Of a stretch of DNA of 9,025 nucleotides, positions 1 through 7,259 are shown piece after piece. The DNA is taken from contig URYI01000076.1 of the NCBI GenBank assembly GCA_900552055.1, positions 1 to 9,025 on the forward strand. Reading direction: 5' to 3'. The stretch's first letter is position 1. Each line of letters starts with the position of its first letter. This DNA is from an uncultured Eubacteriales bacterium (GTDB lineage: Bacteria > Bacillota > Clostridia > Christensenellales > QALW01). Both the position numbers and the translations under genes were made by a program. The notes under the pieces are model-generated. The model had not been told where the DNA came from, searched no databases, and saw only the letters and a program-made list of their open reading frames with translations.

Positions 1-2
1 CA

Positions 3-50
3 ATCCAGCATCTAAAATTCGTTTGTGGTTTTAGCAAATTAATGCTGGAT
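3..50. repeat. Inverted repeat (nested stem) upstream of rbgA
   Basis: A perfect 9-base inverted repeat pairs ATCCAGCAT (3-11) with ATGCTGGAT (42-50). Directly inside it a second 6-base pair is possible, CTAAAA (12-17) with TTTTAG (29-34), leaving an 11-base loop and a 7-base one-sided bulge (35-41). No T-run follows on the + strand, so it is not a standard rightward terminator. The right arm overlaps the proposed -35 box of the rbgA promoter, so it could be an operator. It could also be the end of an upstream element cut by the window edge. The symmetry is seen directly; the role is unknown. Confidence 0.5.
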
Positions 51-74
51 ATTATAGAGAAAATATTGTATAAT
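46..74 (+). promoter_or_regulatory. Probable sigma-A-type promoter for the rbgA operon
   Basis: A perfect -10 box TATAAT lies at 69-74, with TGGATA (46-51, 4 of 6 matches to TTGACA) 17 bases upstream. Transcription would begin near 80-82, giving a leader of about 58 bases before the rbgA start. The region is AT-rich, so chance matches are a concern, but the perfect -10 box, exact spacing and position ahead of a four-gene run support it. Confidence 0.5.
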
Positions 75-138
75 GATAAACGTATGAGTATTTTACTTGT
101 ATTTTTGTATTGTAATTAATTAGCAAAGGCGAGTCTTT

Positions 139-969
139 ATGATAAATTGGTACCCTGGGCATATGGCGTCGGCCAGGCGCATGCTGGAGGAAAATTTAAA
201 AATAATAGACGCAGCGCTTATCCTGCTGGACGCTCGTTTGCCATATTCCAGCCGCAATCCGGATTTGGACAAGCTATTGAAAAGCAAACGGCAGCTTTAT
301 ATATTAAATAAAGCGGATTTGGCTGATCCGGAAAAAACCAAGCTCTGGCTTTCGCATTTTCGTGACAATGGCATGGAAGGAACGCAGATGTGCGCGCGTT
401 CGGGAAACCGTAAGGAACTGCTGGGAGTAATAAACCGCCTCACCAATCCCGTGCTGGAAAAGTACAGGCAAAAGGGAGTAAATAAGACAGTGCGGCTGCT
501 GGTCTGCGGGATACCCAATTCAGGGAAATCCACCCTTATAAATCTTCTTTCGGGTCAGTCCCGCGCTAAAACCGGGGACAAGCCCGGTGTTACAAGGGGC
601 AAGCAGTGGATAAAGATAGGCGAATATCTGGAATTTCTTGACTCTCCGGGTCTGCTCTGGCCCCGCCTTGACGACCAGAAAAGCGCCATGCGGCTGGCTT
701 ATACAGGCGCAATTAATGACGATACGCTGGACAAGGAAGAACTGGCGTTTAATCTTGTCGCGGATTTAAGCGAACTTTATCCGCATTTGCTGGTTCAGCG
801 CTACGGCGTGCCAGTGGGAAATGAGCCGGCCGAAACCTTTGACGCTATATGCGTAAAAAGGGGCTTTGTGCTCAAAGGAGGCCGTCCCGACCGTCTCAGG
901 GGCGCCGAAACTATTCTAAACGAGCTGCGCAGCGGCCGGATAGGCCGTATAACCTTTGAGCAGCCCTGA
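139..969 (+). CDS. rbgA: Ribosome biogenesis GTPase RbgA (YlqF)
   Basis: RbgA is a GTPase that binds late precursors of the 50S ribosomal subunit and promotes their maturation in the cytoplasm. The 276-residue length is normal for the family. The N-terminus INWYPGHMA is the family signature and fixes the ATG start, which has a weak purine-rich ribosome site at about 126-133. The GTPase motifs are in circularly permuted order: G4 NKAD (57-60), a G5-like CARSG (85-89), G1/Walker A GIPNSGKST (124-132), G2 in KPGVT (148-152) and G3 DSPG (168-171). Residues from about 190 onward match the position of the helical C-terminal RNA-binding domain. It is the first gene of a tight run; the next start is 17 bases after its stop. 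Family assignment is from recognised motifs and is secure. Confidence 0.97.
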   Translation: MINWYPGHMASARRMLEENLKIIDAALILLDARLPYSSRNPDLDKLLKSKRQLYILNKADLADPEKTKLWLSHFRDNGMEGTQMCARSGNRKELLGVINRLTNPVLEKYRQKGVNKTVRLLVCGIPNSGKSTLINLLSGQSRAKTGDKPGVTRGKQWIKIGEYLEFLDSPGLLWPRLDDQKSAMRLAYTGAINDDTLDKEELAFNLVADLSELYPHLLVQRYGVPVGNEPAETFDAICVKRGFVLKGGRPDRLRGAETILNELRSGRIGRITFEQP

Positions 970-970
970 A

Positions 971-977
971 AGGCGGG
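971..977 (+). promoter_or_regulatory. Ribosome binding site for the TTG-started rnhB-yraN gene
   Basis: AGGCGGG sits 9 bases before the TTG at 987, between the rbgA stop and the next gene. It supports TTG as the start: the next in-frame ATG is far inside the RNase HII domain, beyond the catalytic DEAGRG motif. Confidence 0.55.
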
Positions 978-986
978 ATAGAAACT

Positions 987-1973
987 TTGACCAAGCAGCA
1001 GCGGCTGGAACAAGCCTATGAAAGGCTGAACTTTGATAAAAAATATCTGGAGCATGGCTTTAAATGCCTGGCGGGTGCTGACGAAGCAGGCCGCGGGCCT
1101 TTAGCTGGCCCGGTGGTGGCGGCCTGTGTAGTTTTAGATTACGATAACCCTCCCCTTGAAGCCAACGATTCTAAAAAACTGTCCCCTGCTAAGAGGGAGG
1201 CTTTATACGAAAAAATAATGGCCGAAGCAAAATATGCGGGCATAGGCTTATGCAGTGAACAGGAAATAGACGAAATTAACATTCTTCAGGCTTCTATGCT
1301 GGCTATGCGCCGTGCATTAGAAAATTCCAAGGCTCCCGCCGATTTTCTTTTGGCAGACGGCAACTGCCTGCCGGGCGCGCTGCCCGCTCAAAGAGAACAG
1401 GCGGTCGTTGGCGGGGACGGGCTCAGTCTGTGCATTGCCGCCGCTTCCATAATTGCAAAGGTAACTAGAGATAGGATGATGCTGGAATATGCGCAGAAAT
1501 ATCCCCAGTACGGCTTTGAGGCGCATAAAGGCTACGGTACCGCCCAGCATAGGGCTATGCTTGAAAAATACGGCCCATGTCCCATCCACCGGCTCTCTTT
1601 CCTAAATCCAAAGCGCAAAAGCGAAGGCCTCAGGGGGCGGGGGAATCTGGCTGAGGAAGCGGCCTGCGGCTATCTTGAAGGGGCCGGCTATAAAATATTA
1701 TCCAGAAATTATTCAGTTCCGGGCGGCGAAATAGATATAGTCGCTGAAGAATCGGGTATAACGGTGTTTGCAGAGGTTAAATACCGTTCCGGCTATATTG
1801 CTGGTTCTGGCGCCGAAAGCGTTACTCCCCGCAAGCAGGCCTGCTTAAGAAGAGCGGCCCAAGCGTATCTGGCTGAAAATAATATAACGGGCCGAGCCCG
1901 GTTTGACGTATTGGAATTATCCGGCCCGTCTTCTTTCTATGATATCCGGCATATAAAAAACGCATTTGAATAA
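987..1973 (+). CDS. rnhB: Fused ribonuclease HII and YraN-family (UPF0102) protein
   Basis: This 328-residue protein joins two normally separate proteins. Residues 1-210 are RNase HII, which cuts RNA in RNA/DNA hybrids and starts removal of ribonucleotides misincorporated in DNA. Visible motifs are DEAGRG (D32, E33), ADGN (D124), GGD (D144), ASIIAKVTRD (153-162), HKGYGT (180-185) and HRLSF (201-205), so all four expected acidic residues are present. The loop between D124 and D144 reads GGDGLS, where GDS is more usual. Residues about 215-328 are a YraN/UPF0102 domain with a restriction-endonuclease-like fold: GNLAEEAA (219-226), GGEID (246-250), EVK (263-265) and RFDVLEL (305-311), which keeps the D-ExK core. 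YraN function is poorly known. The start is TTG with a spaced ribosome site. rnhB and yraN are neighbours in many bacteria, so fusion by loss of a stop is plausible. No frameshift is seen and the linker is only a few residues. Confidence 0.93.
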   Translation: MTKQQRLEQAYERLNFDKKYLEHGFKCLAGADEAGRGPLAGPVVAACVVLDYDNPPLEANDSKKLSPAKREALYEKIMAEAKYAGIGLCSEQEIDEINILQASMLAMRRALENSKAPADFLLADGNCLPGALPAQREQAVVGGDGLSLCIAAASIIAKVTRDRMMLEYAQKYPQYGFEAHKGYGTAQHRAMLEKYGPCPIHRLSFLNPKRKSEGLRGRGNLAEEAACGYLEGAGYKILSRNYSVPGGEIDIVAEESGITVFAEVKYRSGYIAGSGAESVTPRKQACLRRAAQAYLAENNITGRARFDVLELSGPSSFYDIRHIKNAFE

Positions 1974-1988
1974 ACGGTAGGTGCTTTT

Positions 1989-4900
1989 ATGACTAAGAAA
2001 ACCAAGAAAATCATTTTAATAACAGCCTGTGTGCTGGTGCTTGCTATAGCCGCAGCCATTATAATATCCTCTTTTGTGGGTTTTCAGCCTAAAGGAGTAA
2101 ATCTGATTAAAAACGGCGGCTTTGATGATGTTCAGGATGGATTGCCTGCAGAATGGTACGCCGAATCCTATACTTCGGGTGCGGATTTTTCGGTTGTATC
2201 GGGCGGCTATGACGGAAACAGCGCCAAAATAGTAAGCAATAACTATAACGACGCCCGTTTTGTTCAAAAAGTTTCGGTTAATCCCAACGCCATATATCGC
2301 CTCAGCGCCTGGGTTAAAACTGAAGACGTTCAGGTTAAATCGGGAGTGGACGAAAATAAGGGCTGCGCTAATGTCTCGGTTATGGAGATGTTTTATATAA
2401 GCCAAACCCTTTCGGGTGACAGTGAGTGGACGCGCATAGATTTTTACGGCCAGACAGGCGCCGGTCAGAAAAGCATACTTGTTGCCATGCGTTTGGGCTT
2501 TTACAGCGGCGATACTATGGGTACTGCATACTTTGACAATGTAGAACTGGTGCAGGTGGATTCTGTTCCCGCAGGAATAGTGCCTGTAAGCTGGGTTTCT
2601 ACCATGGGCGGCGGCGATACCCGCCCCGCAGGCGACGTACAGGCCATAGAAGGCAAATCCATGGGCCTGGGCCTGCTGTTTATATTTGTGGTAATCCTGG
2701 TATTTACCTTTGGGTACCGCGCAAATAATAATCTCTTCCGCGATAAATGGTGGATCTTTATGATTATTTTTGTGGGCCTGCTTGTCAGATTATACAAGGC
2801 CTCCACCGTCCGCGGGTTTCATAACGACATAGACTGTTTTGCAGGCTGGGCGGGCACAATGGCTCAGGATCCCCTGAATCTTTATAATACCCATTGCGAT
2901 TATCCGCCCTTGTATATGATGCTCCTGGGTATTGTCGGCACCCTTTCAAAATGGCTGAACCTGCCCCTGGGCACTCTGGACAGCCCCTTTGGCCTTGTAC
3001 TGCTTAAAATATTCCCCATAGCCTGCGATTTGCTGCTGGGCTGGTTCATATACCGCGTAGCCTCAAAGAAGCTGGGCGCGCGCGCGGGCACCTGTCTTGC
3101 CGCAGTTTATATCTTTAATCCCGCAGTCATAATTAACAGCGCCTCCTGGGGACAAGTGGATTCGGTGCTTATCCTCTTTATGGTTCTGGCCATATATTGC
3201 TTTATCAAGCGCAAATATGCGCTTGGGGTATTCTCCTATCTGGCCGGGCTGCTTGTTAAGCCTCAGGCGCTTATATTCGCGCCCATAATGCTCTTTGGAG
3301 CCATTAAGGGCATGATAGAATGCGGTCAGGATTTAAGAAAACCGGAAAAGAAGGATATAGCCAGGAAGCGCGTGCTGGCTTTTACGGGTTCCATGCTGGG
3401 CTCGGTGGCCATATTCTTCGGGCTGAGCTGGCTGTTTATGCCGGACGGCGTAAATATACTATGGCTGTTTGAGCATTATTTCAACACAATGGGACAGTAT
3501 CCCTGGGGCACTCTCTCCGCCTTTGACTTCTTCGGCCTTATAGGCGGTCAGTGGGTTGCTGTAAGCGAGGGCGAATTCCTGGGTATGAGCTATGAAGTCC
3601 TTAATGTAATAATGACAGCTCTTGCCATAGCCATTCCTGCTTTCCTTTACTGGATTAAGCGCGTCCGTGCCAAGAATGGTAAAATCATATATAAAATAGA
3701 GCCCAAGAACAGGACCATGTTCCTTGCCGCGGCGGTAATTGCCGCAGGGGTAGCTACCCTGCCCGCAATGGTGCATGAAAGATATATGTTCCCGGCATTG
3801 GCTTTAATTCTTATGGCCTTTGTAGTATATAAGGACAGACGGCTCATCTATGCCTATGCCGGCCTTTCCGGAATACATTATATAAATGTGGGCCTCGTCC
3901 TTTATGCTTACGGCGGCAAGGCTTATACGGGCAATGAAGCACAGAGCTACATGACGGCTGATAACCCGTTTATGATAATAGGCTCTCTTCTCATATGCCT
4001 GCTGTTTATATATCTGGTATATGTTGCCTTTTCCATAAGAAACGGCCGCATAAAGGAATTTGAGCCTATAGCCGCGGGCGTGGGGGATGAAACCTTCCGC
4101 CCCATAACGCTGAGGGACGAGAGCCTGAAAAATGAACTCTTTGAGAAAGAGCTGATTTTACATGCAACTGGATCCAACGCGGCCGGCGAGGAGGACGCGG
4201 TTATGGATGAAAGCGCTTTGGCTGATGCAGTTCAAAATCAAAAAAGTTTAATAGGTCCGTCCTGCGGCGAAGAAGAAATGGAGAATAAGCAGGGCCAAAG
4301 CTCCCAGGAGATGAGCGGGCCGGAGAATGCTGAAGAAGCGGCCGGCGATGCAGCCAATACGGCGGAAAAAAACAGTCTTGAAGGCACAGAAGGGACGTTG
4401 GCTATGGACGGCATGGAAAACGCGCAGAATATTGGGGAGGATACCTTAAAGGGTAACGGCGGCATTCATCCCGGCGCGGAGGAATCGGCCTTATCTGAGA
4501 TCCAGGAAGGTGTATCTGAAACAGATGCGGCTGCCCAGGCGGAGCCGGGCACTGTTCAGGCTGATGAACAAACGGCGCAAGCTGATAATGGCGGGAAAGA
4601 AAGCGGGGAACAGGAGAAAAGCACCTCGGATGCGCCTGCTGCGCCTGACGGCACTCCTCTTGTGCGTACGGCGGAAAATCTCTCTGAATTAAAGGTTATA
4701 TGCACGCTGGAATCAAAGCGCAGGCATGATTTTAATAAAATGCATAAGAAGCGGCTGCTGGATTTAAAGGATATCCTGATAATGGCGGTTGTAACCATAA
4801 TTTATTCAGTGGTAGCTTTTATTAATCTGGGTTCAACCGAGTATACCCCCTCCTCCTATTGGGAAACCCAGACGCCAAACGAGGAGGCTGTAATAGATTT

Positions 4901-6638
4901 TGGCGGGGTATATGATATGGAGAGGATATATTTGAACCTCAATGTGCAGGAGGTCGCCACAGATTACAGCATGCGGCTCTATTATTCAGAGGACGGGACC
5001 AACTGGCAGACATTAGATACCCTGACCTTCAACAGCTTTAAGCTGTTCGTATGGAACCAGACGGGCGAGCTGAACGGCGATAAGACGGTAAATGTGCGCG
5101 CACGTTATTTCAGGATAGTTTCAGACAGCCTGAATAAAGGCATGCGGGTAAATGAAATAGTGTTCTATCAGGATGCGCAGGAGGATATTCTCGTACCCAT
5201 TCAGAGCGTGGACGGAGCTTCAGGAGAGCATGGAGCCGCCTGCTTAACGGACGAACAGGATACCGCCGCCGTGCGCACCTATATGTCCTGCATGTATTTT
5301 GATGAAATATACCATGCGCGCACAGCCTACGAAAATATAAACAGCTGGAACGTATACGAATGGACGCACCCGCCGCTGGGCAAGGTTATAATGTCCTTGG
5401 GTATACGGGCCTTTGGCATGAATCCCTTCGGCTGGCGTTTCTGCGGTACTGTTGCTGGTATTCTGATGCTGCCCGCGATGTATATTTTCGGCAAGCTGCT
5501 CTTTAAGAAGCGGGTCTGGGCTTCGGCTTTAATGCTGCTTATGACCCTGGACGGCATGCATTACGTTCAGACCAGGATAGCCACGATAGATTCCTATTCG
5601 GTGCTGTTTATTATCCTGATGTTCCTATGCATGTATAAATATTATACAATGAGCTTCTATGAGGACAAGCTTTGGAAGACCTTTATTCCGCTGGGCCTTT
5701 CGGGCATATTCTTCGGGTTGGGGGCCGCTACAAAATGGATATGCCTTTATGCCGGCGTCGGGCTTGCGGTTATCTTCTTTATAAGCCTGGGCCGCCGGAT
5801 TATGGAATATATGCGAGCGCTGGACGCGGTTAAGCACCCTGAAAAATACAGTCAGGCTGAACTTAAATATTTAAGGCATATAAGCGACAGCTGTCTGCGC
5901 AACGTAATACTGACGCTGCTGTTCTGCGTGCTGTTCTTTGTAATAATACCGGGGATAATATACTGCCTGAGCTATATCCCGTATTTCGATACGCCAGAAA
6001 ACCTGGGTAAAAAGTGGTACGATATAATCTGGCAGAATCAAGAGGCCATGTTTAATTATCATTCGGGGCTGTCGGACAGCCATAGCTTCCGCTCGCCCTG
6101 GTATGAATGGCCGGTTATGGCGCGGCCCATGTGGTTCTATGACGGAGTGGATACTGCTCCGGCGGGCATGATGGAATGCATATCCTGCTGCGGCAATCCG
6201 CTGATATGGTGGGCGGGCCTGGTATGCACGGTGATAAGCATTGCAATACTCGTTAAAAAGGCGCTGAGGCGGTATAAGGTGACTTCGCCCCAGATGCTTT
6301 TAAGGCGGAACAGGGAAGTGCAGATGCTGCTGTTTATTACTCTGGGCCTTGCGGCCAATTATCTGGCCTGGGTATTTGTGCCCCGCTCTACCTTTATATA
6401 TCATTATTTTGCTTCTCTGCCCTTTATAATGATGTTTACGGTATATGTCTTTAAAAAGCTCTATGAGAGCGCTTCAGGCAGGCATAAAAAGCAGGTGGCT
6501 GCCGGCATAATAGCTTTCTTCGCCTTTGCGCTGGTGCTGTTCGCCATGTTCTATCCCATTTATACCGGCACTATGGTATCCCGCTGGTATGTGGATAATT
6601 TCCTGGTATGGCTGCCCTCCTGGACTTTCCACGGCTGA
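1989..6638 (+). CDS. Giant membrane protein with two GT-C glycosyltransferase modules (second one PMT/GT39-like)
   Basis: Predicted to transfer sugars from polyprenyl-phosphate carriers to acceptors on the outer membrane face. Order in 1549 residues: anchor helix 8-31; CBM4/9-like domain 37-190 (opening NLIKNGGFDD); GT-C module I at 225-683 with about 13 hydrophobic segments, an acidic HNDID loop (278-282), DYPPLY (304-309), SWGQVDS (386-392) and HERYMFPA (596-603); acidic low-complexity linker 684-905; basic stretch 909-925 and helix 928-946; discoidin (F5/8C)-like domain about 955-1060; then PMT/GT39 with FDEIYHA (1104-1110, catalytic DE), THPPLGK (1126-1132), RIATIDSY (1196-1203), and a PMT C-terminal block with GNPLIWW (1402-1408) and STFIYHYF (1467-1474). 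Positive charges place the linker inside and both sugar-binding-like domains outside. GT39 enzymes are usually about 450-900 residues, so this is far larger. ATG start with GGTAGGTG 5 bases upstream; 15 bases after rnhB-yraN. Module II is confident; module I's family and both substrates are inferred. Confidence 0.88.
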   Translation: MTKKTKKIILITACVLVLAIAAAIIISSFVGFQPKGVNLIKNGGFDDVQDGLPAEWYAESYTSGADFSVVSGGYDGNSAKIVSNNYNDARFVQKVSVNPNAIYRLSAWVKTEDVQVKSGVDENKGCANVSVMEMFYISQTLSGDSEWTRIDFYGQTGAGQKSILVAMRLGFYSGDTMGTAYFDNVELVQVDSVPAGIVPVSWVSTMGGGDTRPAGDVQAIEGKSMGLGLLFIFVVILVFTFGYRANNNLFRDKWWIFMIIFVGLLVRLYKASTVRGFHNDIDCFAGWAGTMAQDPLNLYNTHCDYPPLYMMLLGIVGTLSKWLNLPLGTLDSPFGLVLLKIFPIACDLLLGWFIYRVASKKLGARAGTCLAAVYIFNPAVIINSASWGQVDSVLILFMVLAIYCFIKRKYALGVFSYLAGLLVKPQALIFAPIMLFGAIKGMIECGQDLRKPEKKDIARKRVLAFTGSMLGSVAIFFGLSWLFMPDGVNILWLFEHYFNTMGQYPWGTLSAFDFFGLIGGQWVAVSEGEFLGMSYEVLNVIMTALAIAIPAFLYWIKRVRAKNGKIIYKIEPKNRTMFLAAAVIAAGVATLPAMVHERYMFPALALILMAFVVYKDRRLIYAYAGLSGIHYINVGLVLYAYGGKAYTGNEAQSYMTADNPFMIIGSLLICLLFIYLVYVAFSIRNGRIKEFEPIAAGVGDETFRPITLRDESLKNELFEKELILHATGSNAAGEEDAVMDESALADAVQNQKSLIGPSCGEEEMENKQGQSSQEMSGPENAEEAAGDAANTAEKNSLEGTEGTLAMDGMENAQNIGEDTLKGNGGIHPGAEESALSEIQEGVSETDAAAQAEPGTVQADEQTAQADNGGKESGEQEKSTSDAPAAPDGTPLVRTAENLSELKVICTLESKRRHDFNKMHKKRLLDLKDILIMAVVTIIYSVVAFINLGSTEYTPSSYWETQTPNEEAVIDFGGVYDMERIYLNLNVQEVATDYSMRLYYSEDGTNWQTLDTLTFNSFKLFVWNQTGELNGDKTVNVRARYFRIVSDSLNKGMRVNEIVFYQDAQEDILVPIQSVDGASGEHGAACLTDEQDTAAVRTYMSCMYFDEIYHARTAYENINSWNVYEWTHPPLGKVIMSLGIRAFGMNPFGWRFCGTVAGILMLPAMYIFGKLLFKKRVWASALMLLMTLDGMHYVQTRIATIDSYSVLFIILMFLCMYKYYTMSFYEDKLWKTFIPLGLSGIFFGLGAATKWICLYAGVGLAVIFFISLGRRIMEYMRALDAVKHPEKYSQAELKYLRHISDSCLRNVILTLLFCVLFFVIIPGIIYCLSYIPYFDTPENLGKKWYDIIWQNQEAMFNYHSGLSDSHSFRSPWYEWPVMARPMWFYDGVDTAPAGMMECISCCGNPLIWWAGLVCTVISIAILVKKALRRYKVTSPQMLLRRNREVQMLLFITLGLAANYLAWVFVPRSTFIYHYFASLPFIMMFTVYVFKKLYESASGRHKKQVAAGIIAFFAFALVLFAMFYPIYTGTMVSRWYVDNFLVWLPSWTFHG

Positions 6639-6640
6639 TA

Positions 6641-6647
6641 AAAGGAG
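6641..6647 (+). promoter_or_regulatory. Ribosome binding site for the TTG-started gtrA gene
   Basis: AAAGGAG lies 9 bases before the TTG at 6657 and just after the stop of the giant glycosyltransferase gene. It supports the TTG start. The next in-frame ATG encodes Met25 (MQFVRF), at the edge of the first membrane segment, with no comparable site before it. Confidence 0.65.
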
Positions 6648-6656
6648 ATATTAGTT

Positions 6657-7130
6657 TTGAAAAGTTTAATAGCAAAAGTTAAAAGCAAGCTTATAAATAA
6701 GCTGGGGGAAAGCAAATATGTCGCTTTTATGCAGTTTGTGCGCTTCTGCCTGGTTGGGGTGCTTAATACATTAGTAGATTACGGCGTGTTCGTATTTTCC
6801 TATAACGTGATTATGGGAAGAAACGAAAGCCTGGATTTTTTGGCGATAGGCCTGGGCTGGTGCTCAGGCGTAGCCTGCTCCTTTATATGCAATTCGCGCT
6901 GGACTTTTGAGCAGAAAAAATGGTCGGGTAAAAAAATTGTGCTGTTTATAATTTTAAACGGTATTTTATATGGGCTTACCTGGCTCAGCTGCAGGCTGCT
7001 TGGTTCGTTCGGAATTGTAGAAGAGCTGGCAAAGCTAATAACTTTGCCCTTTACTACTATCCTCAACTTTTTGGGCAATAAGCTTGTTATATTCCGAAAC
7101 GCCGGGAAGACGGCGAGCGGGCGGGAGTAA
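6657..7130 (+). CDS. GtrA-family membrane protein, putative polyprenyl-phosphate-sugar flippase
   Basis: A 157-residue protein of typical GtrA length with four hydrophobic segments at about 26-50, 60-78, 93-115 and 121-145. Family motifs are visible: RFCLVGVLNTLVDYGVF (29-45) in the first segment, NSRWTF (79-84) after the second and NFLGNKLVIFR (137-147) at the end. GtrA proteins are proposed to move undecaprenyl-phosphate-linked sugars across the membrane, usually with a GtrB-type synthase that makes the lipid-linked sugar. Here the partner is instead the giant GT-C protein ending 18 bases upstream, which would use such a donor on the outer face. No GtrB gene is visible, so the donor must be made from elsewhere. 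The charged tail from 148 is probably cytoplasmic. The family is clear; substrate and direction of transport are not shown by the sequence. Confidence 0.9.
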   Translation: MKSLIAKVKSKLINKLGESKYVAFMQFVRFCLVGVLNTLVDYGVFVFSYNVIMGRNESLDFLAIGLGWCSGVACSFICNSRWTFEQKKWSGKKIVLFIILNGILYGLTWLSCRLLGSFGIVEELAKLITLPFTTILNFLGNKLVIFRNAGKTASGRE

Positions 7131-7227
7131 TATATTTGCGCGCCCGTTTAAAGGCTTTGGGACGCTTAGCGCTGGTGCGCTTTTGGATGCTGCGGAGGAA
7201 TAAATTTAGTTTGAGGCGCGCTCCTTT

Positions 7228-7259
7228 AGCCCCGCTCCCCATTTACGGGGAGCGGGGCT
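7228..7259. repeat. GC-rich 13-bp hairpin between gtrA and comM, possible dispersed repeat
   Basis: A perfect 13-base stem (7228-7240 with 7247-7259) closes a 6-base loop ATTTAC. It ends the 187-base gap between the four-gene run and comM. No U-tract follows on either strand, so it is not a canonical intrinsic terminator, though such a strong RNA hairpin could still slow polymerase or protect the 3' end of the upstream message. The sequence immediately after it, GGGCGGGGCGAG (7261-7272), recurs exactly beside the hairpin downstream of comM (8949-8960), suggesting one dispersed repeat family. The rest of the gap shows no convincing promoter or gene. Confidence 0.65.

Noticed and set aside
1629..1973. 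yraN as a separate gene
   Set aside because: The frame is continuous from the RNase HII domain, with no stop and no ribosome site and start codon at the junction.
4510..4692. Short + strand open frame inside the acidic linker of the giant gene
   Set aside because: It overlaps the real frame, has Arg/Lys-rich composition typical of an out-of-frame reading, and no recognisable motif.
7228..7259. Intrinsic terminator after gtrA
   Set aside because: The stem is strong but neither strand has a T-run after it, so I list it as a hairpin repeat. It may still affect transcript ends.
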